Shown here piece after piece: positions 48,974 to 58,441 of a DNA stretch of 64,000 bases. How positions within the stretch are numbered: position 1 is the stretch's first letter; the number at the start of each line of letters is the position of its first letter. The notes under the pieces are model-generated. The model worked only from the letters and a program-made list of their open reading frames with translations, had not been told where the DNA came from and ran no database searches. This DNA is from Amoebidium appalachense (taxonomy: Eukaryota > Ichthyosporea): the NCBI GenBank assembly GCA_963693365.1, contig CAVNZM010000009.1, positions 930,001-994,000 of the forward strand. Reading direction: 5' to 3'. A program made the translations under genes and the position numbers.

Positions 48974-50067
48974 GCATGTGTGTGTGTGTCTCCGTGCATG
49001 TGCGTGAATGCACGTGTATGCATGCTTGTGTGCTTTGCTTTTTTTCGAATTTGGTGGTTTGGGTGTGTGTTTCTTGATAGTGGTCGTAGGTTTTGTGTGT
49101 GTGTGTGTGTGTGTGTAGTTGTGGGTCATTGTGGGCTGTTTTTACTTTTTTGTGTATATGTGCGTGTGTATTGAGGGGGGGGGGGGGGGGGGGGGGGGGG
49201 GGATGCTAGTGACAGTACTCTCTTGTGCTTTATGCAGGGCTCCTTGGTATTAATGTGGATTTGGACTTCACCCTGCCCCAGTTGGCCGGCCCAAGTGCCC
49301 CTTCGGTGTTTGAGCCGGGCAAACACTACGAATTCAGCCTGCACTTCAAGGGTGTGTGGGCCCGTGCTTTTCTCTTTTTTTTTTTTATTCCTTTGTTGTC
49401 GATGCTTTTGTTGCTTTCTGGAAGTGGGAAAGAAGATGGTGGGCACGAGAATTTGTTGTGAGACGACCCTCCAGGTGGGGGGGGGGGGGGGGGGGGGGGG
49501 GGAGGGTGAGGGGGGGGGGGGGGGGGGGGGCTGACGTGGGTCGGTGGTTGGGTGGTTGGTGTTTCAGTTTGGTGGTGGTGGTGGGGGGGGGGGGGGGGGG
49601 GGGGGGGGGGGAAAGGGGGGGATCAAGGTCGAACAGATTGGTGGCAAGGTTTGTGTACAGCTTGTCAAATTCGGGCGAAGAGCGAGAATATCTAGGTGGT
49701 GGATAGTATTTGCGAGTTTTGTACGTGTGTAGCCTGTGACTTTTTAGTTGACAACGCGTATGAGGCTACACAAAAACAATGTATTACCGCTTACCTTGGA
49801 CTCCCCCCCCCCCCCCCCCCCCCCCTCCTCCTCGGCAAACACATTTCCCCCATTTTGCACATTTAACGTACTTATGTGAGGCCACACAGATGCCGAGATG
49901 GACACCCCGATTGGCCAGAAGGCGGTGTGTGTGAACCTCAACACGAGGGAGATAGTGGCCAAGGTGATGTCATTCAAGTGGCTCTACTACGACATACAGA
50001 AAGATTTGGTAGGTTGCCCCCCCCCCCCCCCTCCCCCCCTCCCCCCCCCCCACCCCCCCCCCGCCAC

Positions 50068-50143
<76 letters not shown>

Positions 50144-50275
50144 CCTCTCTCTCCCTTTTCTCATGCGCAACCACACCCACCTCACCGAGAACAAAACACT
50201 CGCACACACTCCTGTTCTTCCTGCTTCCCGGTGTGCTTCTCTCTTTCTCCTTTGCCTCTCTCTCTCTCTCTCCCT

Positions 50276-50328
<53 letters not shown>

Positions 50329-50761
50329 CTCTCTCTCCCTTCCCCCCTCCCCTCCCCCCTCCTCCTCCTTGTCGGGGGGGGGGGGGGGGCAGCGGTTGGT
50401 GAGAACAGGTGTAGAAAACCGGGTAGGGATGGTTGCATGTGGGATGCCTAAAGGCAAAAGTATCGTGCCTGTGTATAAGCGGAGCTGGTGGTAGTATTAG
50501 CTGTCTTCCCCCACCCCCCCACCCCCCCAAAATTTTCGCCCTTGTACCCACAAACGCACACACACAACCTCACAACCCTGTTATCCACATTCGTCTCTGT
50601 ATGCTTCGATACTTCTAGAGCTTCGTTCCTGCTATGTACTAAAAGGACACTGTTTTGAACTGATGTTCGCTACATTAGGCGTAATCGTTCATGCTCTTTT
50701 GGCTTAACCCCCCAGCGCAATCTCTCTTTTTTTCGAAGCTTCCTTTTTTTGGTGTGTGATT

Positions 50762-50792
<31 letters not shown>

Positions 50793-50976
50793 GGGGGGGG
50801 GGACGGCACCTGAGGAACCTGGAGGTGATTGGATGACTGCCTAACTAGCGGCGTATGATTCTAACCAATGGATGTGGGCCATTTCACAGGGCGATGTGTT
50901 CTACATGAACATGTACAACTCGGAGATGTGCCAGGCATCCATCCGGGTGTGTTTGAAGGGCGAGGGCCAGTGCTGA
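46781..50976 (+). CDS. Secreted protein of unknown function (six exons, complete)
   Basis: Exons 46,781-46,871, 47,261-47,401, 48,247-48,324, 49,238-49,351, 49,890-50,008 and 50,890-50,976 join into an open frame of 630 bp (209 residues) with every phase consistent and GT-AG borders throughout. The first donor is best placed at GTGAGT (46,872), because the GTGCGT five bases earlier would break the frame. MMRAMLFFLVACAGLTCA is a signal peptide. The mature part is beta-rich in appearance, with an NVTS sequon, an aromatic segment SFKWLYYDIQ and five Cys (KKCEGD, AVCVN, EMCQ, RVCLK, terminal QC). No transmembrane segment follows. Size and Cys spacing recall small lipid- or ligand-binding secreted domains, but I do not recognise a family. 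Confidence 0.85.
47669..47842. repeat. Tandem ~88-bp duplication in intron 2
   Basis: Two adjacent copies of a unit containing GATGATGGCTTGGTGGGAAA and GAGAGTGTGTGTGTATGTG, each preceded by a G run. It lies in intron 2 of the secreted-protein gene. Confidence 0.9.
48405..48490. repeat. (CCCA)n/(CCCCA)n repeat
   Basis: CCCACCCA units passing into CCCCACCCCA units, after poly-C, near the donor of intron 3 of the secreted-protein gene. Confidence 0.8.
50071..50141. repeat. (CA)n microsatellite
   Basis: CA array after poly-C in intron 5 of the secreted-protein gene, followed by (CT)n at about 50,256-50,330 and poly-G at 50,375-50,390. Confidence 0.9.
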
Positions 50977-51077
50977 GTTTCGTCCCATCGAGGGACCAAT
51001 CGCATTATCAGAGGGTGGAGACTGGGATGGTTCGAGGGATGTTTTTTTTTTGTTTTTTTTTTTGTTGCTGTTGTTGT

Positions 51078-51125
<48 letters not shown>

Positions 51126-51700
51126 TGTTTATGGAGGAACTCGATGGATTTCGATTCTCATATATGATATGAATTATAAGAATGTTACCAGACACGCGTT
51201 CGGCGTTTTGGGTATCTGGTAGATTAATTTGAATTTAGTAACCCCCCTCCCCTCCCCTCCTCCTCCTCCTCCTCCTCCTCCTCCTCCTCCTCCTCCTCCT
51301 CCTCCTTCTCCTCCTCCTTCCCCTAGGCCTCCTGGACTCGTGAGCGGTGGCTTATGCATTCGCATAAATGAAACTGATGCAGTGGTGCTGCAGGTATTAT
51401 CGGAAGCGCTCCCCAAGAATAGCTGGGAGAGTTTTTTTACCTCATCTTTTCTCAGTTTAGTAAATTGTGACAGAAGCATGGGTTGTGCTGTAAAATAAAA
51501 AACATGAAAGACGTTGAGTCAAGGACCATGCTTACAGATAAACACGACATCATAGTTTTTATTTTAGTGTGAATCGAATCTAATCTAATCGGATATGGCA
51601 GGCACTGCTGATTTCGAAAGATACGTGCACGCTTGCCAGACACACGCATGCACACACACGAATCACAACACGTGCACGTCATGCTGCCATATCTCGGGCT
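50977..51700 (+). other. 3' flank of the secreted-protein gene
   Basis: Holds T runs, poly-G at about 51,080-51,124, a (CCT)n trinucleotide array at 51,257-51,321, and AATAAA near 51,495 that could serve as polyadenylation signal for the gene ending at 50,976. Confidence 0.5.
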
Positions 51701-52290
51701 CACACACTGCACGTGGTGTCGCCATTGAGTAAGTAGTCACTGTATGCTCACACGTACTGACGGTGTGCACGCGCTGCGATGAACTTTACGTTCTCCGATT
51801 TTTCCTTACACTCTCGCGACCGCGTGCATGCTTTCTGTCGCGGCGCCTCGACGGTTCGATAGAGTCCAGTGTTCGCTGAATGTGTAAGGAAAAATAAGGA
51901 GCCATCTCAGTAGGTGGCAGCACTGTATGCATGCGTTCATCATCATGATCATCACACCCCTGGCGGTCATGGCAGTGCATACACGGTATAATGCATGTGC
52001 ATCGTGCGGCATTGTCACAGTGCACCTGCCCGAACGTGGCCATGTGTTTCACTGTGCAGCGTTTGTACCGGTTACACCAATGCATACGAAATCTTCAGCC
52101 ATATACGTGCGTGTAAATACACTATTTGGACTAGTCACGTGGCCTGGTAACTTTGAGATCACACCACACCAAACCATCTCCGATCCGATCGCGATCAATC
52201 TATTTCCCACTTCCCACTTTTCCCACTTAAAATCGAAAAAGAGAAAAAAAAAGGAGACAAAACAAACGATACAGCATTACCCACTTTTAA
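51701..52290. other. Non-coding interval before the repeat boundary
   Basis: Mixed sequence rich in GCATGC, GTGCAC and ACGTG palindromic words, then a TTTCCCACTT-type short repeat near 52,203-52,228 with its inverted copy near 52,280-52,303. No gene recognised. Confidence 0.45.
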
Positions 52291-52302
52291 GTGGGAAAGT
52301 GG

Positions 52303-52303
<1 letters not shown>

Positions 52304-52341
<38 letters not shown>

Positions 52342-52485
52342 CTAAGTCTACACGAGAGAGAGAGAGAGAGAGAGAAAAAAGCTAAGTCTACGAGAGAGAG
52401 AGAGAGAGAGAGAGAAAAGCTAAGTCTACGAGAGAGAGAGAGAGAGAGAGAGAAAAGAGAGAGAGAGAAAAAAGCTAAGTCTTGA
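52304..52485. repeat. (GA)n blocks with AAAGCTAAGTCT spacer
   Basis: Four GA blocks of 20-30 bp separated by near-identical AAAGCTAAGTCTACGAGAG-type spacers; a compound tandem repeat. Confidence 0.9.
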
Positions 52486-52505
52486 CCCGGGCAGGGGGGG
52501 GGGGG

Positions 52506-52762
52506 GCACGTGAGGCACGTGAGGCAGGGGGGGGGGGGGGGGGGGGGGGCAGGCGAGGCACGTGAGGCAGGGGGGGCACGTGAGGCACGTGAGGCAGGGG
52601 GGGGCAGGCGAGGCAGGGGGGGCAGGCGAGGCAGGCGAGGCACGTGAGGCAGGTGAGGCACGTGAGGCAGGGGGGGCAGGGGGGGCAGGGGGGCAGGGGG
52701 GGGGGGGGCACGCGGGGCAGGGGGGGGGGGGGGGGCACGCGGGGGGGGGGGGGGGGGGGGGT
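52506..52762. repeat. GGCACGTGAGGCAGG tandem repeats with poly-G
   Basis: Variable 10-bp units of the types GGCACGTGAG, GGCAGGCGAG and GGCAGGGGGG. They contain the palindrome CACGTG repeatedly. This is the last host-type repeat before the compact gene block. Confidence 0.9.
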
Positions 52763-52954
52763 GTTTCCAAAAACAGGGATCTGTATATACTTCACGGGGG
52801 TTTATTTTAGCATACAATACGGGTATAACAATTCCCAACCCACATATTCTGATCAGCAACAATAATCTAAATTCGAGCATATAAATTCCAAAAGGTGAGT
52901 GTCGATTTTTTCTATATACAGGTCATTCATCCTCGGTATGATCGGATTGTACAT

Positions 52955-53929
52955 TCATATTTGGACGGAAAAGGAGAGAGGGACGAGATGTGTTATGGTA
53001 CACAACCAGAGATACACCATTGTCGTCATCACCACTATTTTCACTTTCACTTTCACTTTCACTCTCGTCGTCTGACTCGCAATAGGCCAAGGCGTACGCA
53101 CACGTTCCAAACGCACATGTTCCTCCAAAGACTCCATCTCTACATACAACGCAAGCGCATCACCACCACCACCACCACCCAAATCGTCACGACTACTCTT
53201 ACGTCGTTTGACGGAGTCGCCAGAACCGCGTCGGCGAGACAGACTACAACCAAATTGACACTCTTTCGGCTCGACGTTGTGATATCGCTTCAGACGCTGT
53301 TCGTTGTTGTACACCTCGCTTGTGAGTTTGGATTTCTGTGCCTGTAGCACTTTAATCTGACGAGAAAGGGCCCCAATCTCGTCCTTCTTCTGGGCGTTCA
53401 CGGCGGAGGTAGCGGCATACAAATACGAATACTCGGCCAACACACAACTGAAAACCTTCTTGTCTTCATCGGTCACAGGCCATGGGTCTTGGTCGTATAG
53501 AGCACTGTCACGATATGTCATGAACGCGATGCATTTGCCAACAACATCATCCCAATCAGCTTTGTAGGAGCGATGTACTTCGACGTCGGGCGAAAAAATA
53601 GAATCGGCATCGATTTTTTTCAAACACAACCGGAAGTCACGAACACCAATTGTTGCTATACCAGAGGTGTCGAGGGTGAGATGTGCACAAACGTCGAGCA
53701 ACTTTTCCAACAAAAAATCGTATTCGTCAATCGAATCGACGACAGTTTCGTTCGTCACCGCGAGGACCTGTGCGTGACGCCACAATCTGGCAAGGGAAGA
53801 CAGGGAAACCCGCATGTTGCTTTGCATGCTCGGGTCACGCTTGTCGGAGGGTCTTGTTTCCAGTGCATCAAAGAAATCAATAATAACCCGAAAAGTCCCG
53901 GAGACACGAGCATAGCGAACAGAAGCCAT
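52955..53929 (-). CDS. Coiled-coil protein with basic patch, unknown function
   Basis: 324 residues from MASVRYARV. An ATG 14 codons earlier is possible, but the Ala-Ser start is more typical. A mixed alpha-rich N-terminal part is followed at about residues 190-230 by a coiled coil (KKDEIGALSRQIKVLQAQK ...). Next comes a short CQFGC motif and a basic, Ser-rich segment with SLSRRRGSGDSVKRRKSSRD that could direct it to the nucleus, then a Gly run. The C-terminus includes KVKVKVK, encoded by a small TTTCAC repeat, then a hydrophobic end. No family recognised; a regulatory or DNA-associated role is possible but unproven. Confidence 0.7.
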   Translation of the reverse strand: MASVRYARVSGTFRVIIDFFDALETRPSDKRDPSMQSNMRVSLSSLARLWRHAQVLAVTNETVVDSIDEYDFLLEKLLDVCAHLTLDTSGIATIGVRDFRLCLKKIDADSIFSPDVEVHRSYKADWDDVVGKCIAFMTYRDSALYDQDPWPVTDEDKKVFSCVLAEYSYLYAATSAVNAQKKDEIGALSRQIKVLQAQKSKLTSEVYNNEQRLKRYHNVEPKECQFGCSLSRRRGSGDSVKRRKSSRDDLGGGGGGDALALYVEMESLEEHVRLERVRTPWPIASQTTRVKVKVKVKIVVMTTMVYLWLCTITHLVPLSFSVQI

Positions 53930-54635
53930 TGTGTTAACACGAACGATTCCAAACGGGCTTAAAAACCACAATCAAACACTGAAATTTTGTGTCGCTACAT
54001 GTCACGGTTCGTAGACGATGGAAAACAGAAAAAACAATCTCTTATAAAAAAAGGACGCTTAGAACACGGCTCGTTCACGATGGAAAACAGAAGGCTTCTG
54101 CGACGCGAAGAGTCCTTATAAACATCTGCAAAAGCGCAACCACCAAAACGAACCAATGCGCATCACGTAGCATCCAACTCAGCAACAAACCCAGCCAATC
54201 AAAACAACACTTTAATTTCGCTTGGCCAATTAAAGGGCTCGCTTTTCACGTTTTTTGAGTGTATTATTTCGTCTGGCCAATCAAGTGGCCTCGCATTTCC
54301 CTTTGCAAAAAAAAAAAATAAAGTTCGCCGAGTGAACAACCAACCAAACCGCGCAAAAAGCACGCCACCACACATGCTTCCCGTTATGGTGACGACCGCG
54401 GCGTTCGGGACCAATCAGAATAGAGGTCAAACCGTGCGGACCAATCAGATCAGCGGTCAAACCATGCGGACCAATCAGATCAGGGATCAAGCAATGCGAA
54501 CCAATCAGATCAGAGGTCAAACCGGGCGGACCAACCAGATCCGATTTAGATACGGATCGAAAAAAAGGGGTTGCTGTGTAGGGTCGTATCGCGCGACAGA
54601 CACAGGCTTCCTCTTTTTATTGGTACAAGCGCACA
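53930..54635. promoter_or_regulatory. Intergenic control region with TATA- and CCAAT-type motifs
   Basis: Between the minus-strand start at 53,929 and the plus-strand start at 54,636. It contains a duplicated GATGGAAAACAGAA word (about 54,017 and 54,079), each copy followed by a TTATAAA-type box (about 54,042 and 54,115). Single CCAAT motifs sit near 54,194, 54,225 and 54,277, before the tandem array at 54,410. Confidence 0.5.
54410..54545 (+). promoter_or_regulatory. 30-bp tandem repeat carrying CCAAT boxes
   Basis: Four and a half copies of a 30-bp unit, each starting GACCAATCAGAT or nearly so. The copies begin at about 54,410, 54,440, 54,470, 54,500 and 54,530, and the last ends about 90 bp before the ATG at 54,636. 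Exact 30-bp spacing of a CCAAT motif upstream of a start suggests an activating element for an NF-Y-type factor (inference). Confidence 0.6.
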
Positions 54636-54905
54636 ATGTGGCCTTGGATAGTCGCGTCCGCCATCTCATTCGTCCTGTTCTGGTTGACGCTGATATCATG
54701 TGACATTCATAGAATAAACAGATCACTGAAGCAAAAAACCGGGCCCCACCCAATACTGGACCCATTATGCGACAACTTCATGATTCGCTGGCTGTGGATA
54801 CTGTTGCCACTAATGCTTGCATATACATACACCACATCCACACCATTCACCGAGACGGAAACCACACAGAAAATACTTTCAGGTGCTACACCCGTATCAA
54901 CTTGA
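54636..54905 (+). CDS. Small membrane protein, unknown function
   Basis: 89 residues. An N-terminal transmembrane or signal-anchor helix (MWPWIVASAISFVLFWLTLI) is followed by a short polar loop and a second hydrophobic segment (WLWILLPLMLAYTY) at about residues 52-66. The C-terminus is Thr-rich. The last 20 bp overlap the 3' end of the convergent minus-strand ORF at 54,886, an economy of space typical of viral genomes. No family recognised. Confidence 0.55.
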   Translation: MWPWIVASAISFVLFWLTLISCDIHRINRSLKQKTGPHPILDPLCDNFMIRWLWILLPLMLAYTYTTSTPFTETETTQKILSGATPVST

Positions 54906-55233
54906 AACGACCCACCCCTTTGAAAGGTGGATCCCACCAGGGCTCTCGCTTGGCAATCACCACGACTTCCGGTACACGAGATTGTGTTTTTGTCAAAACA
55001 CCGACGAGTTCACCGACATTCCAACATATATCTGGAATCGACAGGCTGCTCGCCAACGCGTTCACAACAAAGCGGCTTTTTTGATCCACTCCACATACTT
55101 GTGTAATCAAATCACTCGTCGCGGAAAGAACCACAGTCCCAGAGTGAGCACGCGCGCTGCGCAGCATGTTGTCTAACCGCCCGCGATCTCCAACGTACCA
55201 ATAACACCCTGGGTTGTACACTTCCACGTCCAT
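54886..55233 (-). CDS. Small hypothetical protein
   Basis: 115 residues from MDVEVYNPG (the frame stays open further upstream, but ATG at 55,233 gives the natural start). Contains CYWYVGDRGRLDNML and a compact hydrophobic core. A motif VVLSATSDLITQVCG and a KREPWWDPPF turn are notable, but I cannot tie them to a family. Convergent with, and slightly overlapping, the plus-strand membrane-protein ORF. Confidence 0.6.
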   Translation of the reverse strand: MDVEVYNPGCYWYVGDRGRLDNMLRSARAHSGTVVLSATSDLITQVCGVDQKSRFVVNALASSLSIPDICWNVGELVGVLTKTQSRVPEVVVIAKREPWWDPPFKGVGRFKLIRV

Positions 55234-55704
55234 TTCACAAGGAAAAAGATTAAAATGACACGACAGACCAACGATCACTGGGGTTTATTGTTTATCAATA
55301 TACAAATGACATCCCTCCAAATATTGCAGATACAGATACAGTTGAACCTACCATCCTTTCCCAATCTTGCCAACATGACCACGGGTCATGAATGGAGCTA
55401 GGCTAGTGGCATGGTCATGCAAGGTTACTTATCAAGAACCTTGGCCTATACCGGCAGAGGCCCGTGGCTGGCCACGGGCCGCATATGAATAAATTTTAAA
55501 GAGACTTTCCCAAAAAAAACATCTAATTACTTTGATACGTGAACATCAACAGCATATTTTAAGCATCCCATCACACATATTTATTTCTTCGACTTCACGA
55601 TGATAGAAGTTGTAGCAGTGCCACCGGTGACCAGTCACCTGCATTTATTCCACAAGACCCCAAGCGGGCCTGGCCGCGGAGGACAAATCCACAGCAAGCC
55701 GTCT
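55234..55704. terminator. Intergenic region with poly(A) signals
   Basis: No gene seen. On the minus strand AATAAA occurs near 55,580-55,586, about 120 bp beyond the stop of the 290-residue ORF, a plausible polyadenylation site. Another AATAAA lies near 55,266-55,271. A short inverted repeat (GGCCCGTGGCTGGCCACGGGCC) spans about 55,458-55,479. Confidence 0.5.
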
Positions 55705-56577
55705 TCAAAGTGCGTGTCCTACATGGCCTGAGTTGTTCCACGGTGTCGGTCTTCTACGCAGTCTGCGAGGCAGACCGAAGAACTCGGTTGTGCGGTTGCG
55801 GGCGTGGGCGGTGTCCAACACGGCGTCCATTAGCGGCAGACCCGCGTTCTCGACCTGGACGATGACCCGCTCAAAGAACGGGTCGAGCCACTCGGCGGCC
55901 CAGTCGTCAAGCGCGGTGGTGAAGTCTTGAGCGGCCACAGCGCCGGGGGCCATCGAAACGGGGGCACCGTGCTCGATCCCGACGCGGTAGGCACCCTCTT
56001 GCAGGGTGGACGGAGGCGCGGCAGGGGATGGGGTAGTGCGTACGACGTCCTCAAACAGGAGGCTGGGCATGACCCAGTAGGGTTTCCTGGAGATGGCAGG
56101 CGCCACACCATCGACTTCATCCAAGTCGGGATCCCCAAAAACGTTCCAGAAAACCCATCCGTGTCTGGTCGGCTTGGTGGCGTATATGGGGGGCAGTCGT
56201 TCACGTCCGTAACCATACCCCATGCCGGCCTCGCTGTCGCTGAGCATGGTGTCGAATTCATAGTAGTATTCGCTGAGGGTCGGGTCGGTAACGGGGTGTC
56301 CGGGCTTGTACAGTTTGATGTAGCTGAGGATGGAACGTTCGTCGCGCTCATAACGAGTCATGCTATTTACACCAACACTCTGGACACTGATCTGTCCGTT
56401 TGACAGAATGGGAATAGCCACCCTGTGTTCGTGGTCCCATCTCGGCTCACTTAGCCACGACCAATCCCGGCCATCGCCCGTGGATTCTGTAACGCATTCA
56501 AATTTGCGGTCTAGGTACCTCGTGAGCTCGTCCTCCGTGGCGATGCGGGTCAGTTCCATGCGCGCCGGCATTTTCAT
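55705..56577 (-). CDS. Hypothetical protein, 290 residues
   Basis: Starts MKMPARMEL at 56,577; a second ATG two codons in is an alternative. Rich in Trp, Tyr and Asp, with GMGYGYGRERLPPIY and HGWVFWNVFGDPDLDEVDG in the middle, an Ala-rich amphipathic stretch near residue 220 and a strongly basic LPRRLRRRPTPW near the end. No transmembrane helix or signal peptide. A TATA box 70 bp upstream and CCAAT motifs further out give it its own promoter. The basic C-terminus might bind nucleic acid (inference). Family unknown. Confidence 0.7.
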   Translation of the reverse strand: MKMPARMELTRIATEDELTRYLDRKFECVTESTGDGRDWSWLSEPRWDHEHRVAIPILSNGQISVQSVGVNSMTRYERDERSILSYIKLYKPGHPVTDPTLSEYYYEFDTMLSDSEAGMGYGYGRERLPPIYATKPTRHGWVFWNVFGDPDLDEVDGVAPAISRKPYWVMPSLLFEDVVRTTPSPAAPPSTLQEGAYRVGIEHGAPVSMAPGAVAAQDFTTALDDWAAEWLDPFFERVIVQVENAGLPLMDAVLDTAHARNRTTEFFGLPRRLRRRPTPWNNSGHVGHAL

Positions 56578-56646
56578 AACAGAGAATGTTCATGTGATCA
56601 TGTGAAAGTGGAAATGCGAACTGGTGGCCTGTTCTTGTGTGGTAAG

Positions 56647-56654
56647 CTTTTATA
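56647..56654 (-). promoter_or_regulatory. TATA box for the 290-residue ORF
   Basis: TATAAAAG on the minus strand, 70 bp before the ATG at 56,577. Beyond it, at about 56,675-56,785, lie five CCAAT or CCAATC motifs in 110 bp. Confidence 0.65.
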
Positions 56655-56815
56655 CCGGATGTCGCGCAAGCATCAAGCCAATCAGATCACACCCGTAACC
56701 AATCAAGAACCAGATAAAGAGCAAACACAAGATCCACCAATCGGAAATCAGAAGTCACATCCAAAGACCTTGCACCAATCAAAGCCACAACATCCCCCCT
56801 GATCTGTCGCCCTGC

Positions 56816-57106
56816 CTAGTTCTCTTTATTTTCCATGGGCGGCTCCGGCTCGTCATCGGGTTCTAACATCCTTTGCATGACAATCGCGGTCATGGCCTGG
56901 TTCTTGGGCACCCAGTGCTTGAACCCGCACTTCCGCGCGAGCTCGTCGGGCAGGTCGATGTAGCCCTTCTCCGCGAGCTCCCTGGCGTAGCGCTGCTTCT
57001 CGCGCTCGGTGTGGCGTTGCGTTTCCTCTGTGGGGACAACCGTGGCCTGGATGACGGGGGCCTTGCCTGGCTCCTCCTTGAGCTTGTATTCCCAGCGATA
57101 CGCCAT
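56816..57106 (-). CDS. Small charged protein, 96 residues
   Basis: MAYRWEYKLKEEPG start. The sequence is Glu/Lys/Arg-rich with a helical segment (TEREKQRYARELAEKGY), then FKHWVPKNQAM, and an acidic end EPDDEPEPPMENKEN. No signal peptide or transmembrane segment, so probably cytosolic or nuclear. The AATAAA hexamer lies inside the last codons (about 56,827-56,832), just before the stop. Family unknown. Confidence 0.6.
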   Translation of the reverse strand: MAYRWEYKLKEEPGKAPVIQATVVPTEETQRHTEREKQRYARELAEKGYIDLPDELARKCGFKHWVPKNQAMTAIVMQRMLEPDDEPEPPMENKEN

Positions 57107-57138
57107 ACGTGTGGCACCAATAAAAATACAAACAGACG

Positions 57139-57144
57139 TTTATT
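57139..57144 (-). terminator. Poly(A) signal of the 316-residue ORF
   Basis: AATAAA on the minus strand, 78 bp after the stop at 57,222 and 33 bp before the next start at 57,106. Confidence 0.6.
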
Positions 57145-57221
57145 GAGTTTGTGTGTTGTGAAGGCGGGGGCCAGCCCCGCGTGTGTGTAGTTAAATGTAC
57201 ATGGTGTGTGTGCGTGTGTGG

Positions 57222-58172
57222 TCAAGCCTGCGGCGCGTGTGCAAACAGGCCGTGTGCGACCTCGTAGAACTGGGCCGTTTCACCGACCCTCCACTTCTCG
57301 CCGGCGAGCTCGACGACGACGGGATCGGACGTGATGGGGGTGATGAGGCGCGGACGAGGCGCGCCCTCCGTGTCCAAGGAGACGCTTGCAAAGCCCTCCA
57401 TGACTAGGAAGGAGGGGTGTTCGGGAAGGCACATGCCGCGGACGCGTGGGTGGTAAGGACTTGCAACGATCCAGACGATGCACAGGCGGCGCAGCCTGCA
57501 CAGGGTGCGGATAGCGCGCATGAACGACGCGGTCCATACTGCGCGGACAGCGACCAGGGTCTCCATGTCGTAGGCGCGCCACGGGGTGAAGTGGTTCGTC
57601 ATGGTCAGGCGCTGGACTGCGCGGATGAAGAGCACGGGGGGCGCGGGGTCGGTGTAAGTGTCCTCGTCGTCGCTGGGCAGGTCGGTGTCGACGTGTGTGA
57701 TGCGCACGGTCTTGCAGTTTGAGATGCGACCGCGGACGAAGCACGCGGACAGCTGGACGGCAGAGGCGTTCGCGATGACGCCCTCGATGAACAGGTCACC
57801 GTAGAAGGTGACATCGACGGTCTCGAGCGCCGTGCAGGCGTCGAAGCCCACGAGGTGCAGTGCGGCGTCGGCCTCGAACAGCTCTGACCTGTTGAGTTGG
57901 ATCAGACGGTCGCCCTTCTCCGACTGGTCGTCCCATGCGCTCGTTATGCACAGGTGGCGGAGGCCGGGTGGCAGCTTGACGGTGATGGACTGGTTCAGAT
58001 CGCGTGAGAAGAGGGCTACGATGTCCAGGGTGATCACCTCCATGGCGCTCCTGGTCGAGAAGTCGATCTCGACGTTGGGGTGGAACAGGTGCGCCCTGAT
58101 GTTGGCTTCGAGGTCTGGGTTGTCGACCTCCTCCTTGAGCAGAAAGTACGGTGCCTCGGTGATAAGCGCCAT
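57222..58172 (-). CDS. Hypothetical protein, 316 residues, repeat-like beta structure
   Basis: Starts MALITEAPYFLLKEE. The body alternates short hydrophobic strands (LRHLCITSAW, LETVDVTFYGDLFIEGV, VRITHVDTDL, VQRLTMTNHF, LRRLCIVWIV) at fairly regular distance, resembling leucine-rich-repeat or F-box-associated solenoids, though no canonical LRR consensus is met. An acidic loop LPSDDEDTYTDP lies near residue 170. No signal peptide. The strong GC bias makes the other frames long too; this one has the balanced composition and the ATG. Function unknown. Confidence 0.7.
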   Translation of the reverse strand: MALITEAPYFLLKEEVDNPDLEANIRAHLFHPNVEIDFSTRSAMEVITLDIVALFSRDLNQSITVKLPPGLRHLCITSAWDDQSEKGDRLIQLNRSELFEADAALHLVGFDACTALETVDVTFYGDLFIEGVIANASAVQLSACFVRGRISNCKTVRITHVDTDLPSDDEDTYTDPAPPVLFIRAVQRLTMTNHFTPWRAYDMETLVAVRAVWTASFMRAIRTLCRLRRLCIVWIVASPYHPRVRGMCLPEHPSFLVMEGFASVSLDTEGAPRPRLITPITSDPVVVELAGEKWRVGETAQFYEVAHGLFAHAPQA

Positions 58173-58441
58173 TCTTGTGTCGGTTCCCGTGTTTGCCCGG
58201 TGCGATTCTTGGAGTCATTTTAATGACCGTTGCCGCTTGGGACACGATGACGTCATCGCCCAATGGCGATCTCCGCCCAAGAGCGCCCATCCAATCAAGG
58301 ACGCCCGCGAGCACCCACCCAATCGGGAGATGTGTCGTTACGTCATCATACCCGAGCCCGAAGATCGCGCGGACTTCAAGAGCACGGTGCACGTACGTAC
58401 GTTCTCCAGCGTGAGGACCGCGGTCTCCAATACAATACAAA
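58173..58441. promoter_or_regulatory. Intergenic spacer with CCAAT motifs
   Basis: Upstream of the 58,172 start (minus) and downstream of the lectin ORF. Repeated CGCCCAATGGCG, CATCCAATCAAG and CACCCAATCGGG words at about 58,258-58,325 give three CCAAT motifs. Sequence is GC-rich; no gene seen. Confidence 0.45.
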
